Positions 1 through 8,041 of a DNA stretch of 36,288 bases are shown piece by piece. The position numbers and the translations under genes were made by a program. The DNA is from CAIVAT01 sp038212325 (GTDB taxonomy: Bacteria; Bacteroidota; Bacteroidia; Bacteroidales; FEN-979). The notes beneath the pieces were generated by a model, which did no database searches, was not told the origin of the DNA, and worked only from the letters and a program-made list of their open reading frames with translations. The stretch is taken from NCBI GenBank assembly GCA_038212325.1, contig JBBQUQ010000028.1:1-36288 (forward strand). Direction: 5' to 3'. Numbering within the stretch: position 1 is the stretch's first letter; each line of letters begins with the position of its first letter.

Positions 1-1
1 C

Positions 2-1666
2 AATCCTGCCACCTCGAATACGTTGACCATGACCGTGAACCCACAACTGATTGTCGGATCCATCAGTGCGAACCAAACACTATGCGGGAATGCGATTCCA
101 GCGCAATTAAGCGGAGTGGCTCCGTTGAATGGCACCGATCCTGTTTATCAGTGGCAGAGTTCGCTGAACAACAATACATTTGACAACATTGCAGGTGCAA
201 CGGGTTTGAATTACCAACCCGGTATGCTGACTGCTACCACTAATTTCAGGCAAATGCAAAATGCATCATTAGCATGCGGAGGCCCCTTGCCGACAAACAC
301 CATCACGGTAACGGTTAACCCACTGCTCCCGGTGAACGTGTCGATTGTGCCGACCGCAACGAATGTATGCGCGGGCACCCTGGTTACCTACACGGCCACC
401 CCGGTGAACGGCGGCACCACCCCTGCCTACCAGTGGAAGGTGAACAGCACCATTATTACAGGAGCGACCAACTCAACTTACACCTTTGCCCCGGCCAGCG
501 GGAATGCTGTTTCGTGCGTGTTGACATCCAATGCAACCTGCACCACCGGCAATCCTGCCACCTCGAATGGCCTGACCATCACGGTTAACCCACTTCTCCC
601 GGTGAACGTGTCGATTGTGCCGACTGCAACGAATGTATGCGCGGGCACCCTGGTTACCTACACGGCCACCCCAGTGAACGGCGGCACCACCCCTGCCTAC
701 CAGTGGAAGGTGAACGGCGTCAATGTGACTGGAGCGACCAACTCGGCATACACCTTTGCCCCGGCCAGCGGGAATGCTGTTTCGTGCGTGCTGACCTCGA
801 GTGAAACCTGCACCACGGGCAACCCTGCTACATCGAATGCCCTGACCATCATGGTTAACCCGCTGCTCCCGGTCAGTGTAATCATCACTGCCTCAGCCAA
901 TCCTGTCTATGCGGGAACACCGGTAACGTTTACAGCTTCTCCGTTAAACGAAGGTACCACCCCTGCTTATCAATGGATGGTGAACGGTAAAAATGTTCAG
1001 GGAGCGACCAACGTTATTTACACCTATATTCCGGGGAATGGGGATGAGGTATCTTGTATCCTGTATTCAAATGCAGTTTGTACGCAGAACAACCCTGCCA
1101 TCTCTAATTCGGTCATCATGTCGGTAACAACCGTTCAGGCAGTTGTTTCGCTGCAAAACCTCAATATTACATCCATACAGTGTTTCAATGCGACCCAGAC
1201 CATTACGGTTGCCGGAAGCGGCACCACCTTTACCGTGCAAAACGGAGGCAGCGCGACCATGATTGCCGGGCAAAAGATCAGTTATCTGCCCGGAACTCTT
1301 GTGAAGCCAGGAGGATACCTGCACGGGTATATAACAACAAGCGGCCAGTATTGTGGAATTCAGGCACCTTCGATTCCGGTTATAGCTGAAGTTGAATGGA
1401 CTGATGAGACAGGCCTGGATCAAACTTTATTTAAAGTTTACCCCAATCCAACTTATGGAAATATTGTGCTCGATATGCACGGATTTGCAAAAGATGAGAA
1501 AATCCGAGTCGAAATATTCAACATGACCGGTAAAAAAATAGTGTCCACATATTTTGCGGGGGAAATAAAACACGATTTTTCCTTATCCGGAAAGCCGGCA
1601 GGCATCTATTTTATTCAGGTTGTTTCAGAAAAGTTTTCCGGAACAGCAAAAATAATAAAGCGATAA
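2..1666 (+). CDS. T9SS-secreted repeat protein, 3' part (5' end outside window)
   Basis: Partial gene; the reading frame is open from the first bases, and the residues before the TTG at 23 match the end of a repeat unit (NPATSN...TVNP), so the gene begins upstream of the window. The visible part has Ig/PKD-like units of 90 residues, each with a conserved Cys pair, a TPAYQWKVNG-type core and a CTTGNPATSN-type end. The last ~75 residues (from YPNPTYGNIVLDM to TAKIIKR) are a type A T9SS C-terminal sorting domain. In this family that domain directs export across the outer membrane and is removed when the protein is attached to the surface. Expected location is cell surface or secreted. The catalytic or binding domain, if any, is not in view, so the function is unknown; adhesin or extracellular scaffold is an inference. 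Confidence 0.88.
   Translation, partial: NPATSNTLTMTVNPQLIVGSISANQTLCGNAIPAQLSGVAPLNGTDPVYQWQSSLNNNTFDNIAGATGLNYQPGMLTATTNFRQMQNASLACGGPLPTNTITVTVNPLLPVNVSIVPTATNVCAGTLVTYTATPVNGGTTPAYQWKVNSTIITGATNSTYTFAPASGNAVSCVLTSNATCTTGNPATSNGLTITVNPLLPVNVSIVPTATNVCAGTLVTYTATPVNGGTTPAYQWKVNGVNVTGATNSAYTFAPASGNAVSCVLTSSETCTTGNPATSNALTIMVNPLLPVSVIITASANPVYAGTPVTFTASPLNEGTTPAYQWMVNGKNVQGATNVIYTYIPGNGDEVSCILYSNAVCTQNNPAISNSVIMSVTTVQAVVSLQNLNITSIQCFNATQTITVAGSGTTFTVQNGGSATMIAGQKISYLPGTLVKPGGYLHGYITTSGQYCGIQAPSIPVIAEVEWTDETGLDQTLFKVYPNPTYGNIVLDMHGFAKDEKIRVEIFNMTGKKIVSTYFAGEIKHDFSLSGKPAGIYFIQVVSEKFSGTAKIIKR
331..1140 (+). repeat. Three 270-bp tandem repeats inside the T9SS gene
   Basis: Units start at 331, 601 and 871 with an exact 270-bp period (90 codons). 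The first two are nearly identical at the DNA level; the third has diverged. The end of an older unit is visible at 2-40. Near-identity of two units suggests recent duplication or gene conversion, and copy number here may vary between strains or be collapsed in assembly. Confidence 0.9.
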
Positions 1667-1693
1667 TTGAAATAATTGGGTTGTTTAACCAAA

Positions 1694-1993
1694 ATGCGGC
1701 GGCTATTATTTTTCCTGATCCTGATAAATGCTGCATTTAATTTCAGTTTTGCGCAAGCAGATTGTTATCCCGGAGGTTAAATATGCCATCTATTTCGATG
1801 TAACCCCCGGCTGAGCCAGATGTGCCTGGTTCAGCCGGATAAAAGAAAATCGGGGCCCGTCGAAGTTCAGAATAAGATTGGCCATAGGGAATTGCAACAA
1901 CATCAGGATGATTTTTACGGAAATGGACAGGTATGGCAGTTTGGAATCATTTCAGGCGCAGTCTCTCAAACAGCCAAAATCATCAGGCAATAA
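1694..1993 (+). pseudogene. Decayed small secreted protein, possibly curlin-like
   Basis: From the ATG at 1694 one frame runs 99 codons and is broken only by a TAA at 1778-1780. The first ~22 residues form a clear signal peptide (MRRLLFFLILINAAFNFSFA, then Q). The last ~45 residues before the final TAA at 1991 read QNKIGHRELQQHQ...GNGQVWQFGIISGAVSQ, which resembles curlin-type Gln/Asn/Gly repeats of Bacteroidota. The middle (about 1781-1845) looks scrambled: another frame there reads VIPEVKYAIYFDVTPG, so a frameshift may accompany the stop. A strong hairpin sits in this middle part. Best read as a pseudogene; the curlin resemblance is by eye only. Confidence 0.4.
1807..1838. repeat. 13-bp-stem hairpin
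   Basis: CCGGCTGAGCCAG (1807-1819) pairs with CTGGTTCAGCCGG (1826-1838) around a 6-base loop, with one G-T wobble. There is no T-run after it on either strand, so it is not a classical intrinsic terminator. It lies inside the decayed ORF. Confidence 0.6.
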
Positions 1994-2040
1994 ACCCCGG
2001 ATCAAAATAAAAACATGCGCTGACGGATGGGTAAATTTTT

Positions 2041-2048
2041 TATATTTA
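2041..2048 (+). promoter_or_regulatory. Possible -7 box (TATATTTA)
   Basis: One base from the Bacteroidota TAnnTTTG consensus, 20 bases before the symporter ATG. No clear -33 TTTG. Confidence 0.3.
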
Positions 2049-2067
2049 CAATCTGTCAAACAGTGTT

Positions 2068-3438
2068 ATGCTTTCACTAAAACGCCTGGTTATTTACTTT
2101 TTTATTGCATTATCCGGGGTGGTTGCCATCCACCTTTCCGATCACTACCTCGGTTTGAATATACCAGGGGGTGTAATGACAGTTCTGCGGTGGATCCCGT
2201 TGCTCATCTATTTCCTTTATGCCGTTGGCAAAAAGAAGCTGACCACATGGATCTTCCTGAGCATGATGATGGGAGTGGAGTTTGGTCATGATCTGCCAGC
2301 TGTGGCCAGAGAGTTGAATATTGTAAGCCAGATCTTCATTCACCTTGTTAAAACCATCATCGCCCCGCTGATCTTCGCTACGCTGGTAACAGGCATTGCA
2401 GGACATGCCAACCTTAAACAGGTTGGCCGGATGGGGTGGAAGTCGCTCCTGTATTTCGAAATCGTCTCCACCATTGCCCTCTTTATCGGACTGGCCGCCA
2501 TCAATATCAGCGGGGCGGGCATCGGCGTGGTTGTTCCCCCTGAAATGACCAAAGGAACGCTGCCTGTAGTACAATCCCAGGACTGGCACACGGTTGTGCT
2601 GCATATTTTTCCTGAAAACATCGCCAAATCGATCGCCGAAGGCCAGGTGCTGCAGATCGTCGTGTTCAGCATCCTGTTTGGCATTGCGGTGGCCATGGTC
2701 AAAGAGCAGTACCGCACCCCCATGCTTCGTTTCACCGAATCACTTACCGCTGTGATGTTTAAATTCACCAACATCATCATGCTCTTTGCCCCTTTCGCTG
2801 TATTTTCAGCCATTGCCTACAGTGTCGGGCATATGGGGCTGAATGTTCTGGTAAATCTCTTTGAACTGCTGGCCACGCTCTATGTTGCGCTCCTGGTCTT
2901 CATGCTTGCCGTACTTTTGCCCATCATGCTGGTGATGAAGATCCCGGTGAAAAAATTTATCAAAGCGATCGCCGAACCGGCAACCATTGCTTTTGCCACT
3001 ACCAGCAGCGAATCGGCCCTGCCCCGGGCCATGGAGAACATGGAAGAGTTCGGCGTGCCCCGGAAAATCGTCTCTTTTGTCATGCCGACCGGTTATAGTT
3101 TCAATCTCGACGGCACCACCCTCTACCTGGCCATGGCCTCCATCTTTGTGGCAAATATGGCGGGAATTCACCTCTCGTTCGAAACGCAGATCATCATGAT
3201 GCTCACGCTCATGCTCACCAGCAAGGGTGTTGCGGCCGTTCCGAGGGCTTCACTTGTCATCCTGCTTGGCACGGCGGCCAGTTTCGGACTTCCCACCTGG
3301 CCGATCTTCATCATCCTTGGGATTGACGAACTGATGGACATGGCCCGCACCGCCATCAATGTTGTCGGGAACTGCCTGGCAACTGTGGTTATTGCAAAAT
3401 GGGAGGGTGAATTCGACCATGGACCCCGAAGGGATTGA
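2068..3438 (+). CDS. Dicarboxylate/amino acid:cation symporter (DAACS family)
   Basis: A 456-aa inner-membrane carrier of the sodium:dicarboxylate symporter family (GltP/DctA/SdcS group), which couples uptake of C4-dicarboxylates or acidic amino acids to Na+ or H+. Many hydrophobic segments are visible. The family's core motifs are present in order: the serine-rich TTSSESALP hairpin, PTGYSFNLDGTTLY (the NMDGT equivalent, here NLDGT) and TSKGVAAVPRASLV for the second hairpin. Compared with typical members there is extra sequence before the first core helix, including MTVLRWIPLLIYFLYAVGKKKLTTW, so the N-terminus is longer than usual. Start: ATG 2068, with a weak -7 box just upstream. Substrate cannot be fixed from sequence. 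It stands alone except for a possible overlapping small ORF. Confidence 0.9.
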   Translation: MLSLKRLVIYFFIALSGVVAIHLSDHYLGLNIPGGVMTVLRWIPLLIYFLYAVGKKKLTTWIFLSMMMGVEFGHDLPAVARELNIVSQIFIHLVKTIIAPLIFATLVTGIAGHANLKQVGRMGWKSLLYFEIVSTIALFIGLAAINISGAGIGVVVPPEMTKGTLPVVQSQDWHTVVLHIFPENIAKSIAEGQVLQIVVFSILFGIAVAMVKEQYRTPMLRFTESLTAVMFKFTNIIMLFAPFAVFSAIAYSVGHMGLNVLVNLFELLATLYVALLVFMLAVLLPIMLVMKIPVKKFIKAIAEPATIAFATTSSESALPRAMENMEEFGVPRKIVSFVMPTGYSFNLDGTTLYLAMASIFVANMAGIHLSFETQIIMMLTLMLTSKGVAAVPRASLVILLGTAASFGLPTWPIFIILGIDELMDMARTAINVVGNCLATVVIAKWEGEFDHGPRRD

Positions 3439-3523
3439 CAGGGACCAGGACCTCGAATATTTCATAAAGATGGCGCTTGAGTTCAATCCCCGGGCGAATT
3501 CAAGCAGGAAAAAGTCAAAATGA
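3419..3523 (+). CDS. Possible 34-aa small protein overlapping the symporter end
   Basis: ATG 3419 lies inside the last codons of the symporter (20-bp overlap, different frame) and runs 34 codons to TGA 3521. The predicted peptide is acidic then basic: it starts MDPEGIDRDQDLEYF and ends with a Ser/Arg/Lys-rich tail. A GGGAGGG stretch at 3401-3407 precedes the ATG. Codon use looks like that of the neighbours and the layout would suit translational coupling. No family recognised; it could also be chance. Confidence 0.3.
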   Translation: MDPEGIDRDQDLEYFIKMALEFNPRANSSRKKSK

Positions 3524-3526
3524 TCC

Positions 3527-3534
3527 TATATTTC
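3527..3534 (+). promoter_or_regulatory. Possible -7 box (TATATTTC)
   Basis: One mismatch to TAnnTTTG, 15 bases before the ATG at 3549. Confidence 0.3.
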
Positions 3535-3548
3535 CTTAAAAAAGTATC

Positions 3549-4970
3549 ATGAAAATACTGCTTACAGGCGCCACCGGGTATATTGCCAAAAGACTGCTGC
3601 CGGTTTTACTGGAAAACGGCCATGAAGTAGTGTGCTGTGTACGGGATACCAACAGGTTTGATGCCACCCGGTTCAACAGCATCCGGCTGACTGTGGTCGA
3701 GGTTGATTTTCTGAATACGGATGAGTTGACCAGGATACCCGACGACATCGATGTCGCTTTCTACCTGATACACTCGATGGCCACCCGTCATGGCAGGTTT
3801 GAAGAGATGGAAGCCATCTCCGCCGGAAATTTTAAAATGCGTCTTGAACAGACGAGGGTAAGGCAGGTTGTGTACCTCAGCGGGATTGTCAATGAAAAAG
3901 AGCTTTCCAAACACCTCTCATCCCGGAAACATGTTGAGGAAATCCTCGCTTCCGGCGTTTATGCATTGACCACGCTAAAAGCCGGGATCATTGTCGGTTC
4001 GGGCAGCGCCTCTTTTGAAATTATCCGCGACCTGGTCGAGAAGCTTCCCGTGATGATCGCACCTCGGTGGCTTGCAACAAAATGTCAGCCTATCTCCATC
4101 CGCAACGTGGTGGAGTTTTTATCGGGCGTGATGCTGAAGCAGGAAACGTTCAATAAAAGTTTTGATATCGGCGGCCCTGATGTGCTGACATACAAGGAGA
4201 TGCTGCTCAGGTTCGCCCATATCCGCGGACTTCGCAGATGGATTGGAATCGTTCCGGTGATGACACCCAGGCTCTCGTCCTACTGGCTCTTTTTTGTCAC
4301 CCCCATCTCCTATTCGCTCGCTTCTCACCTCGTGAACAGCATGAAGGTGGAGGTTGTGTGCAAGGATAATAACCTGGAGAAAATGCTCGGGATCAAACCC
4401 GTCAGCTATGATAAGGCCATCGAACTTGCCTTCGACAAGATCGAGCAGCACCAGGTGCTTTCAAGTTGGAAAGATGCGCTCACCAGCCATGACCTTGAAA
4501 GAGGGCTATCCCATTTCATTGAAGTTCCGGTTTATGGTTGCTATAAAGATCAGCGGAAACGCAAGGTCAGGGATATTGCTACCTCACTCGAAAAAATCTG
4601 GTCCATCGGGGGTGAAAACGGATGGTATTATGCCGACCTGCTATGGAATATCAGGGGGTTTATGGACCGGCTGGTCGGGGGGGTCGGCATCCGCCGGGGA
4701 AGAACCAGGCCGGAGGAGATAGCCGCCGGGGATGCACTTGATTTCTGGCGGGTGATTTATGCAAATAAGAAGGAAAAACGTCTGCTGCTTTACGCCGAAA
4801 TGAAACTTCCCGGGGAGGCATGGCTTGAATTTAAAATTGACAATGACAATGTATTGCAGCAAACAGCCACCTTCCGCCCGATGGGAATATGGGGAAGAGT
4901 ATATTGGTTTGCCGTGCTGCCTTTTCACGGATTGATATTCAAAGGTATGATCAGAAATATAGCAAGTTAA
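3549..4970 (+). CDS. SDR-family NAD(P)-binding protein with DUF2867 domain (YbjT-like)
   Basis: A 473-aa protein. Residues 1-~290 are an atypical short-chain dehydrogenase/NmrA-like Rossmann fold: MKILLTGATGYIAKRLLPVLL, where the third Gly of TGxxGxxG is Ala (TGATGYIA). After the second strand come the family-typical VDVAFYLIHSM and YLSGIV stretches. The region from ~310 to the end (GGENGWYYADLLWNIRG, RPEEIAAGDALDFWRV, AEMKLPGEAWLEF) matches DUF2867. The same two-domain order and length is known from E. coli YbjT-type proteins, whose role is poorly defined; redox use of NAD(P)H or a quinone/lipid-related role are inferences. No signal peptide; probably cytoplasmic or membrane-associated. Confidence 0.85.
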   Translation: MKILLTGATGYIAKRLLPVLLENGHEVVCCVRDTNRFDATRFNSIRLTVVEVDFLNTDELTRIPDDIDVAFYLIHSMATRHGRFEEMEAISAGNFKMRLEQTRVRQVVYLSGIVNEKELSKHLSSRKHVEEILASGVYALTTLKAGIIVGSGSASFEIIRDLVEKLPVMIAPRWLATKCQPISIRNVVEFLSGVMLKQETFNKSFDIGGPDVLTYKEMLLRFAHIRGLRRWIGIVPVMTPRLSSYWLFFVTPISYSLASHLVNSMKVEVVCKDNNLEKMLGIKPVSYDKAIELAFDKIEQHQVLSSWKDALTSHDLERGLSHFIEVPVYGCYKDQRKRKVRDIATSLEKIWSIGGENGWYYADLLWNIRGFMDRLVGGVGIRRGRTRPEEIAAGDALDFWRVIYANKKEKRLLLYAEMKLPGEAWLEFKIDNDNVLQQTATFRPMGIWGRVYWFAVLPFHGLIFKGMIRNIAS

Positions 4971-5089
4971 ATCCCAAATCACCCAGCCTCGCTGCTGCAA
5001 GTTCCACTGCTGCTTTGGGTCAGCTTTGCAAGCATACTGAACGGAATGATATGGTGGTTGAATTGAGACGGGATTCCTGATTATTTCCT

Positions 5090-5097
5090 TACTTTTG
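5090..5097 (+). promoter_or_regulatory. -7 box TACTTTTG before the GT87 gene
   Basis: Exact TAnnTTTG. A transcript from it would start near 5103, after the GTG at 5099, which favours the TTG at 5120 as the start codon. Confidence 0.45.
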
Positions 5098-5119
5098 GGT
5101 GATTTTAATTCGAGGGAAA

Positions 5120-6295
5120 TTGAAGAAATTCTTTTCATCCGTCCGACCGCTTTATTTACTGATAAGCCTGTATGCGGTTCTGGCACTTGCGGCATCTTAC
5201 CAGGCGTATGTGCTGAAAGTTAAAACCGCTGCCGGCGAAATTTCGCATATCACCAAGTATAACAACTATGTGATTTTCAAATACAGCCATCTTCATCTGC
5301 TCGAAGGAAAGAACCTTTACAGCGAATACCCCGGCGACTACTGGGATCTTTACAAATACAGCCCCACTTTCGCGCTTTTCTTCGGATGCATGGCGTGGTT
5401 GCCCGACTGGCTTGGACTTTCGCTGTGGAACCTGCTGAACGTACTGGTCTTCTCCCTGGCCATCCGCCTCCTTCCGGGCCTCGATGAGAAAAAGAAACTG
5501 TGGATCCTCCTCCTGGCTGCGGCCGACGCCATTACCTCCCTGCAGAACAGCCAGAGCAATTTGCTGGTGGCGGGGCTGCTCATCCTTGGGTTCGGCCTGT
5601 TTGAACGGAACAGGTACATCCTTGCAACACTTTGCCTTGTGGCCACCTTCTACATCAAGATCTTCGGCATTGCCGCCCTCATCCTGCTGCTGTTCTATCC
5701 CGAAAAGCGAAAAATCATCCCCTGGGCCGCTTTCTGGATGATCGTTCTCTGGATCATCCCGGCAGCCGTGGTCGGGTTCAGACCCTTGCTTGCCTCTTAT
5801 CTCCAGTATTTCGACATGCTGAGAAACGACCAGTCCGTTTCGCTGGGGTTTTCTGCAATGGGCTGGCTGAAGGCGTGGTTTGGCCTGGATGTTCCGAAGA
5901 CCCTCTTTGCAATGGCCGGATTCGCCATCATTTGCCTGCCATTGCTCAATACCAGGAGATTCAGGGAATATTCAAACCGCCGCCTCTTTTTCTCAGCCCT
6001 GCTGGTTTGGATGGTCATCTTCAACCATAAAGCCGAATCACCCACCTTCATCATCGCCACCTCCGGCATCTTCCTGTGGTTTTTCAGCAGCAAAATTTCC
6101 CCGGTAAACCAGGTTTTACTTTGCCTCGTCGTGGTGTTCTGTTCGTTTTCGTCCACCGATCTGTTCCCCCCATCCTTCAGGTACAATTTTTTCGAACCAT
6201 ACGTGATCAAGGTGGTGCCATGCATCCTGGTGTGGATGAAAATGGTGGCAGACATGTATTATGGCTTGCGGCCCGGCAATCGCCTGGCATCATGA
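5120..6295 (+). CDS. GT87-type polytopic membrane protein (DUF2029, mannosyltransferase-like)
   Basis: About 390 aa, strongly hydrophobic with 9-10 likely membrane segments. It begins LKKFFSSVRPLYLLISLY; the front also has the extracytoplasmic stretch HLHLLEGKNLYSEYP...YKYSPTFALFFG, typical of glycosyltransferase family 87, and the family's ITSLQNSQSNLLVAGLLILG segment is clear. GT87 enzymes use polyprenyl-phosphate sugars (such as polyprenyl-phosphomannose) at the membrane; that specificity is family knowledge. The frame is open from GTG 5099, but the -7 box at 5090-5097 puts the transcript start after that codon, so TTG 5120 (or a leaderless start close by) is preferred. Likely involved in surface glycan or lipid glycosylation. 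No glycan-synthesis partner is adjacent. Confidence 0.78.
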   Translation: MKKFFSSVRPLYLLISLYAVLALAASYQAYVLKVKTAAGEISHITKYNNYVIFKYSHLHLLEGKNLYSEYPGDYWDLYKYSPTFALFFGCMAWLPDWLGLSLWNLLNVLVFSLAIRLLPGLDEKKKLWILLLAAADAITSLQNSQSNLLVAGLLILGFGLFERNRYILATLCLVATFYIKIFGIAALILLLFYPEKRKIIPWAAFWMIVLWIIPAAVVGFRPLLASYLQYFDMLRNDQSVSLGFSAMGWLKAWFGLDVPKTLFAMAGFAIICLPLLNTRRFREYSNRRLFFSALLVWMVIFNHKAESPTFIIATSGIFLWFFSSKISPVNQVLLCLVVVFCSFSSTDLFPPSFRYNFFEPYVIKVVPCILVWMKMVADMYYGLRPGNRLAS

Positions 6296-6315
6296 CCGGA
6301 ATTTCCCGGCCAATT

Positions 6316-6338
6316 CCCCTTCTCTTTCAGGAGAGGGG
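6316..6338. repeat. CCCCT...AGGGG hairpin
   Basis: CCCC-T-TCTC pairs with GAGA-GGGG (one bulged T, 6-base loop). This is the kind of C/G-rich intergenic hairpin seen after genes in many environmental Bacteroidota. It could serve as a terminator for the GT87 gene, though no T-run follows directly. Confidence 0.45.
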
Positions 6339-6372
6339 TCAGGGGGTTGAGGTGGTTTAAACTAAATGTCAC

Positions 6373-6396
6373 CGCAGAGGCGCAGAGGCGCAGAGG
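6373..6396. repeat. Three tandem CGCAGAGG units
   Basis: Perfect 8-bp unit repeated three times. From memory, this sequence recurs next to GxxExxY-family genes in many environmental genomes, which fits the remnant 40 bases further on. Confidence 0.6.
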
Positions 6397-6435
6397 AGCA
6401 AAGTTTCCATCAGAAGCGTATTACCTTTTTGCTTT

Positions 6436-6516
6436 ATGAGAGAATTTATGTTACATCCCATTCATGAAGCGCAGCTAATTTCATATTTAAAGCCCAACTG
6501 TTTGAACAACTCTTAG
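6436..6516 (+). pseudogene. Remnant of a GxxExxY-family (PD-(D/E)XK-like) protein
   Basis: A 26-codon frame reads MREFMLHPIHEAQLISYLK..., then stops at TAG 6514. The HPIHEAQLISYLK part matches the conserved C-terminal segment of GxxExxY proteins (usual form ...HEAQLLTYLKLS...). The N-terminal ~80 residues and the tail are missing. A dead fragment. Confidence 0.6.
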
Positions 6517-6672
6517 GGAGAAGTCTTAAATCGGAAGAAAAACTTACTGGTATAAAAGTGCCTAATCAAATAGTTTTTTGGGAAATATCATCCTTTTTAC
6601 GTTTTTTTGATGTTCTGAAAACAATAATTTGTTATTTTCACCATGAAAATTTGAATCGCAAATTAAGAAAGC

Positions 6673-8037
6673 ATGAAAAGTCAGCGGCCCCAACGTAGAC
6701 TTGTTTTGATTTTCTTTGTACTGCATTGCCTTATATGTGAAGCCCAGGAATCCTTTACGGACCTCAGAGCGGTTGAAAAACATGTACAGGAATACATTCA
6801 GCTTTCACGCCTTGGCCCGGGGTATTCGAGGGATATGTCGAAGGAGGTCATCGATCAGTTCGGGGCTCTGTTCGAAAAAGATGCGTTTCTCTGCTGGGAC
6901 CTTTTCAATTCTGCTTCCGAAAGCATCGCCCTTCCGCTAACATTTACGGAATATATCGACCATGCAAAAACCACCTGCCATTCCAGGCAGCCCATCCTTG
7001 ACTACACCATAAATGAAACCAGGTTCGAACCCGAGGGAAAATCCGCCATCGTGTTTTTTACGAAGGTAAACCTTGTCATGGATGATGATGACAGACCCTT
7101 GCGCAGGATTAAGATCCGGCTCAGGATGACAATAAGCCTCGACCACAAAAAGCCCCTGATCCGGGAAATATCTGAAGAAAAAAAAGTCACCTTTATAAGC
7201 AGTATTCCATTAGGGATCAACGTTGTAGCCTGGTCAAATGTTTTAAGTTCACTTGCCGGGGCCCCGATCATCCACCTTGCACCAAACGAAGCGTACACAG
7301 CATTTAACAGCACAACAGGTATTGCCATTCAGTATGGAGCGATGCTTGAAATGAGAATTAACAGGAACCGCGGCAATGGCCTGCTCCTTTCCACCGGGCT
7401 GTTCTATTCGAAAACAACACTGACCGCGTCGATGCAGGAATATTCAAAAAGTTACCCGGATACGATTGGCCAGCAACAGGGAAACCTTTTTTCGTGCACC
7501 ACCTTCGAAAGGGCCCCGGTGGTTTCGGAACAAACAGACGTCACAAAGGTGGAGATCCCCGTATTGTTTAAAACTTACCTCAGCAAATGGAGTTACCTCA
7601 AAGCGGGCACTGCATTGGGATTTGTTAGGGCAAGCACCGATGTCAGTTACAGCTTAAGCAGGACGGGTGGCGGCTGGGTAACAAACCTTTCAACACTTGA
7701 ACAGGTTTATCTCGACCGGGATCATGAAATTGACCAGGCTGTATATGGATACTACCGTGATAAAAGCTATCATTTTCCAAAGGATAAATTTGTGAATAAA
7801 GTGGTTTTATCTATTCAGCTTGCAGCAGGATTTGAAAAGCAACTGGGTTATTTTAGCTTTGGAATAGAGCCGAATGTTAGTTTTGGGATGAGTCCTGTTT
7901 CCGCACGATCGTTCGCGGGCAAATATCCATTGACCGATTTAAAAGGCTTTAACCCTGTGCTCGAATCAACAATTACGCCCGCTTATGAGTTTACTTTTGG
8001 TATCAGGTTTCTGATACGCTACTTATTTTTAGACTGA
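6673..8037 (+). CDS. Secreted protein: NTF2/SnoaL-like front plus outer-membrane beta-barrel
   Basis: 454 aa, first gene of the six-gene envelope cluster. Residues 1-~24 are a signal peptide ending CEAQ. Residues ~26-170 (YSRDMSKEVIDQFGALFEKDAFLCWDLF, then several strands) look like the alpha+beta fold of NTF2/SnoaL domains. From ~205 the protein turns into alternating polar/aromatic strands and turns typical of PorT-like barrels, ending in an aromatic-rich strand (FTFGIRFLIRYLFLD). Expected location is the outer membrane with a periplasmic N-domain. It ends 4 bases before the TssR-like gene, implying one transcript. Start ATG 6673 is set by the signal peptide. Role unknown; an outer-membrane partner of the periplasmic and ABC proteins is inferred. 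Confidence 0.72.
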   Translation: MKSQRPQRRLVLIFFVLHCLICEAQESFTDLRAVEKHVQEYIQLSRLGPGYSRDMSKEVIDQFGALFEKDAFLCWDLFNSASESIALPLTFTEYIDHAKTTCHSRQPILDYTINETRFEPEGKSAIVFFTKVNLVMDDDDRPLRRIKIRLRMTISLDHKKPLIREISEEKKVTFISSIPLGINVVAWSNVLSSLAGAPIIHLAPNEAYTAFNSTTGIAIQYGAMLEMRINRNRGNGLLLSTGLFYSKTTLTASMQEYSKSYPDTIGQQQGNLFSCTTFERAPVVSEQTDVTKVEIPVLFKTYLSKWSYLKAGTALGFVRASTDVSYSLSRTGGGWVTNLSTLEQVYLDRDHEIDQAVYGYYRDKSYHFPKDKFVNKVVLSIQLAAGFEKQLGYFSFGIEPNVSFGMSPVSARSFAGKYPLTDLKGFNPVLESTITPAYEFTFGIRFLIRYLFLD

Positions 8038-8041
8038 CCCC

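Larger units (their letters stand above)
6296..6672. other. Mostly non-coding stretch with repeats and a gene remnant
   Basis: Holds a GC-rich hairpin (6316-6338), three tandem CGCAGAGG units (6373-6396), a short GxxExxY-type remnant (6436-6516) and an AT-rich leader to the next operon. A weak -7-like AAAATTTG is at 6646-6653, but with no properly spaced -33 box. Confidence 0.6.

Noticed and set aside
1878..2291. 137-codon frame overlapping the symporter start
   Set aside because: Most of it runs through the symporter gene in another frame and its residues look random; the real coding signals there are the decayed ORF and the symporter.
2110..2604. 164-codon minus-strand frame in the symporter gene
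   Set aside because: It is a mirror of the symporter codons, rich in His/Gln/Arg with no fold-like pattern.
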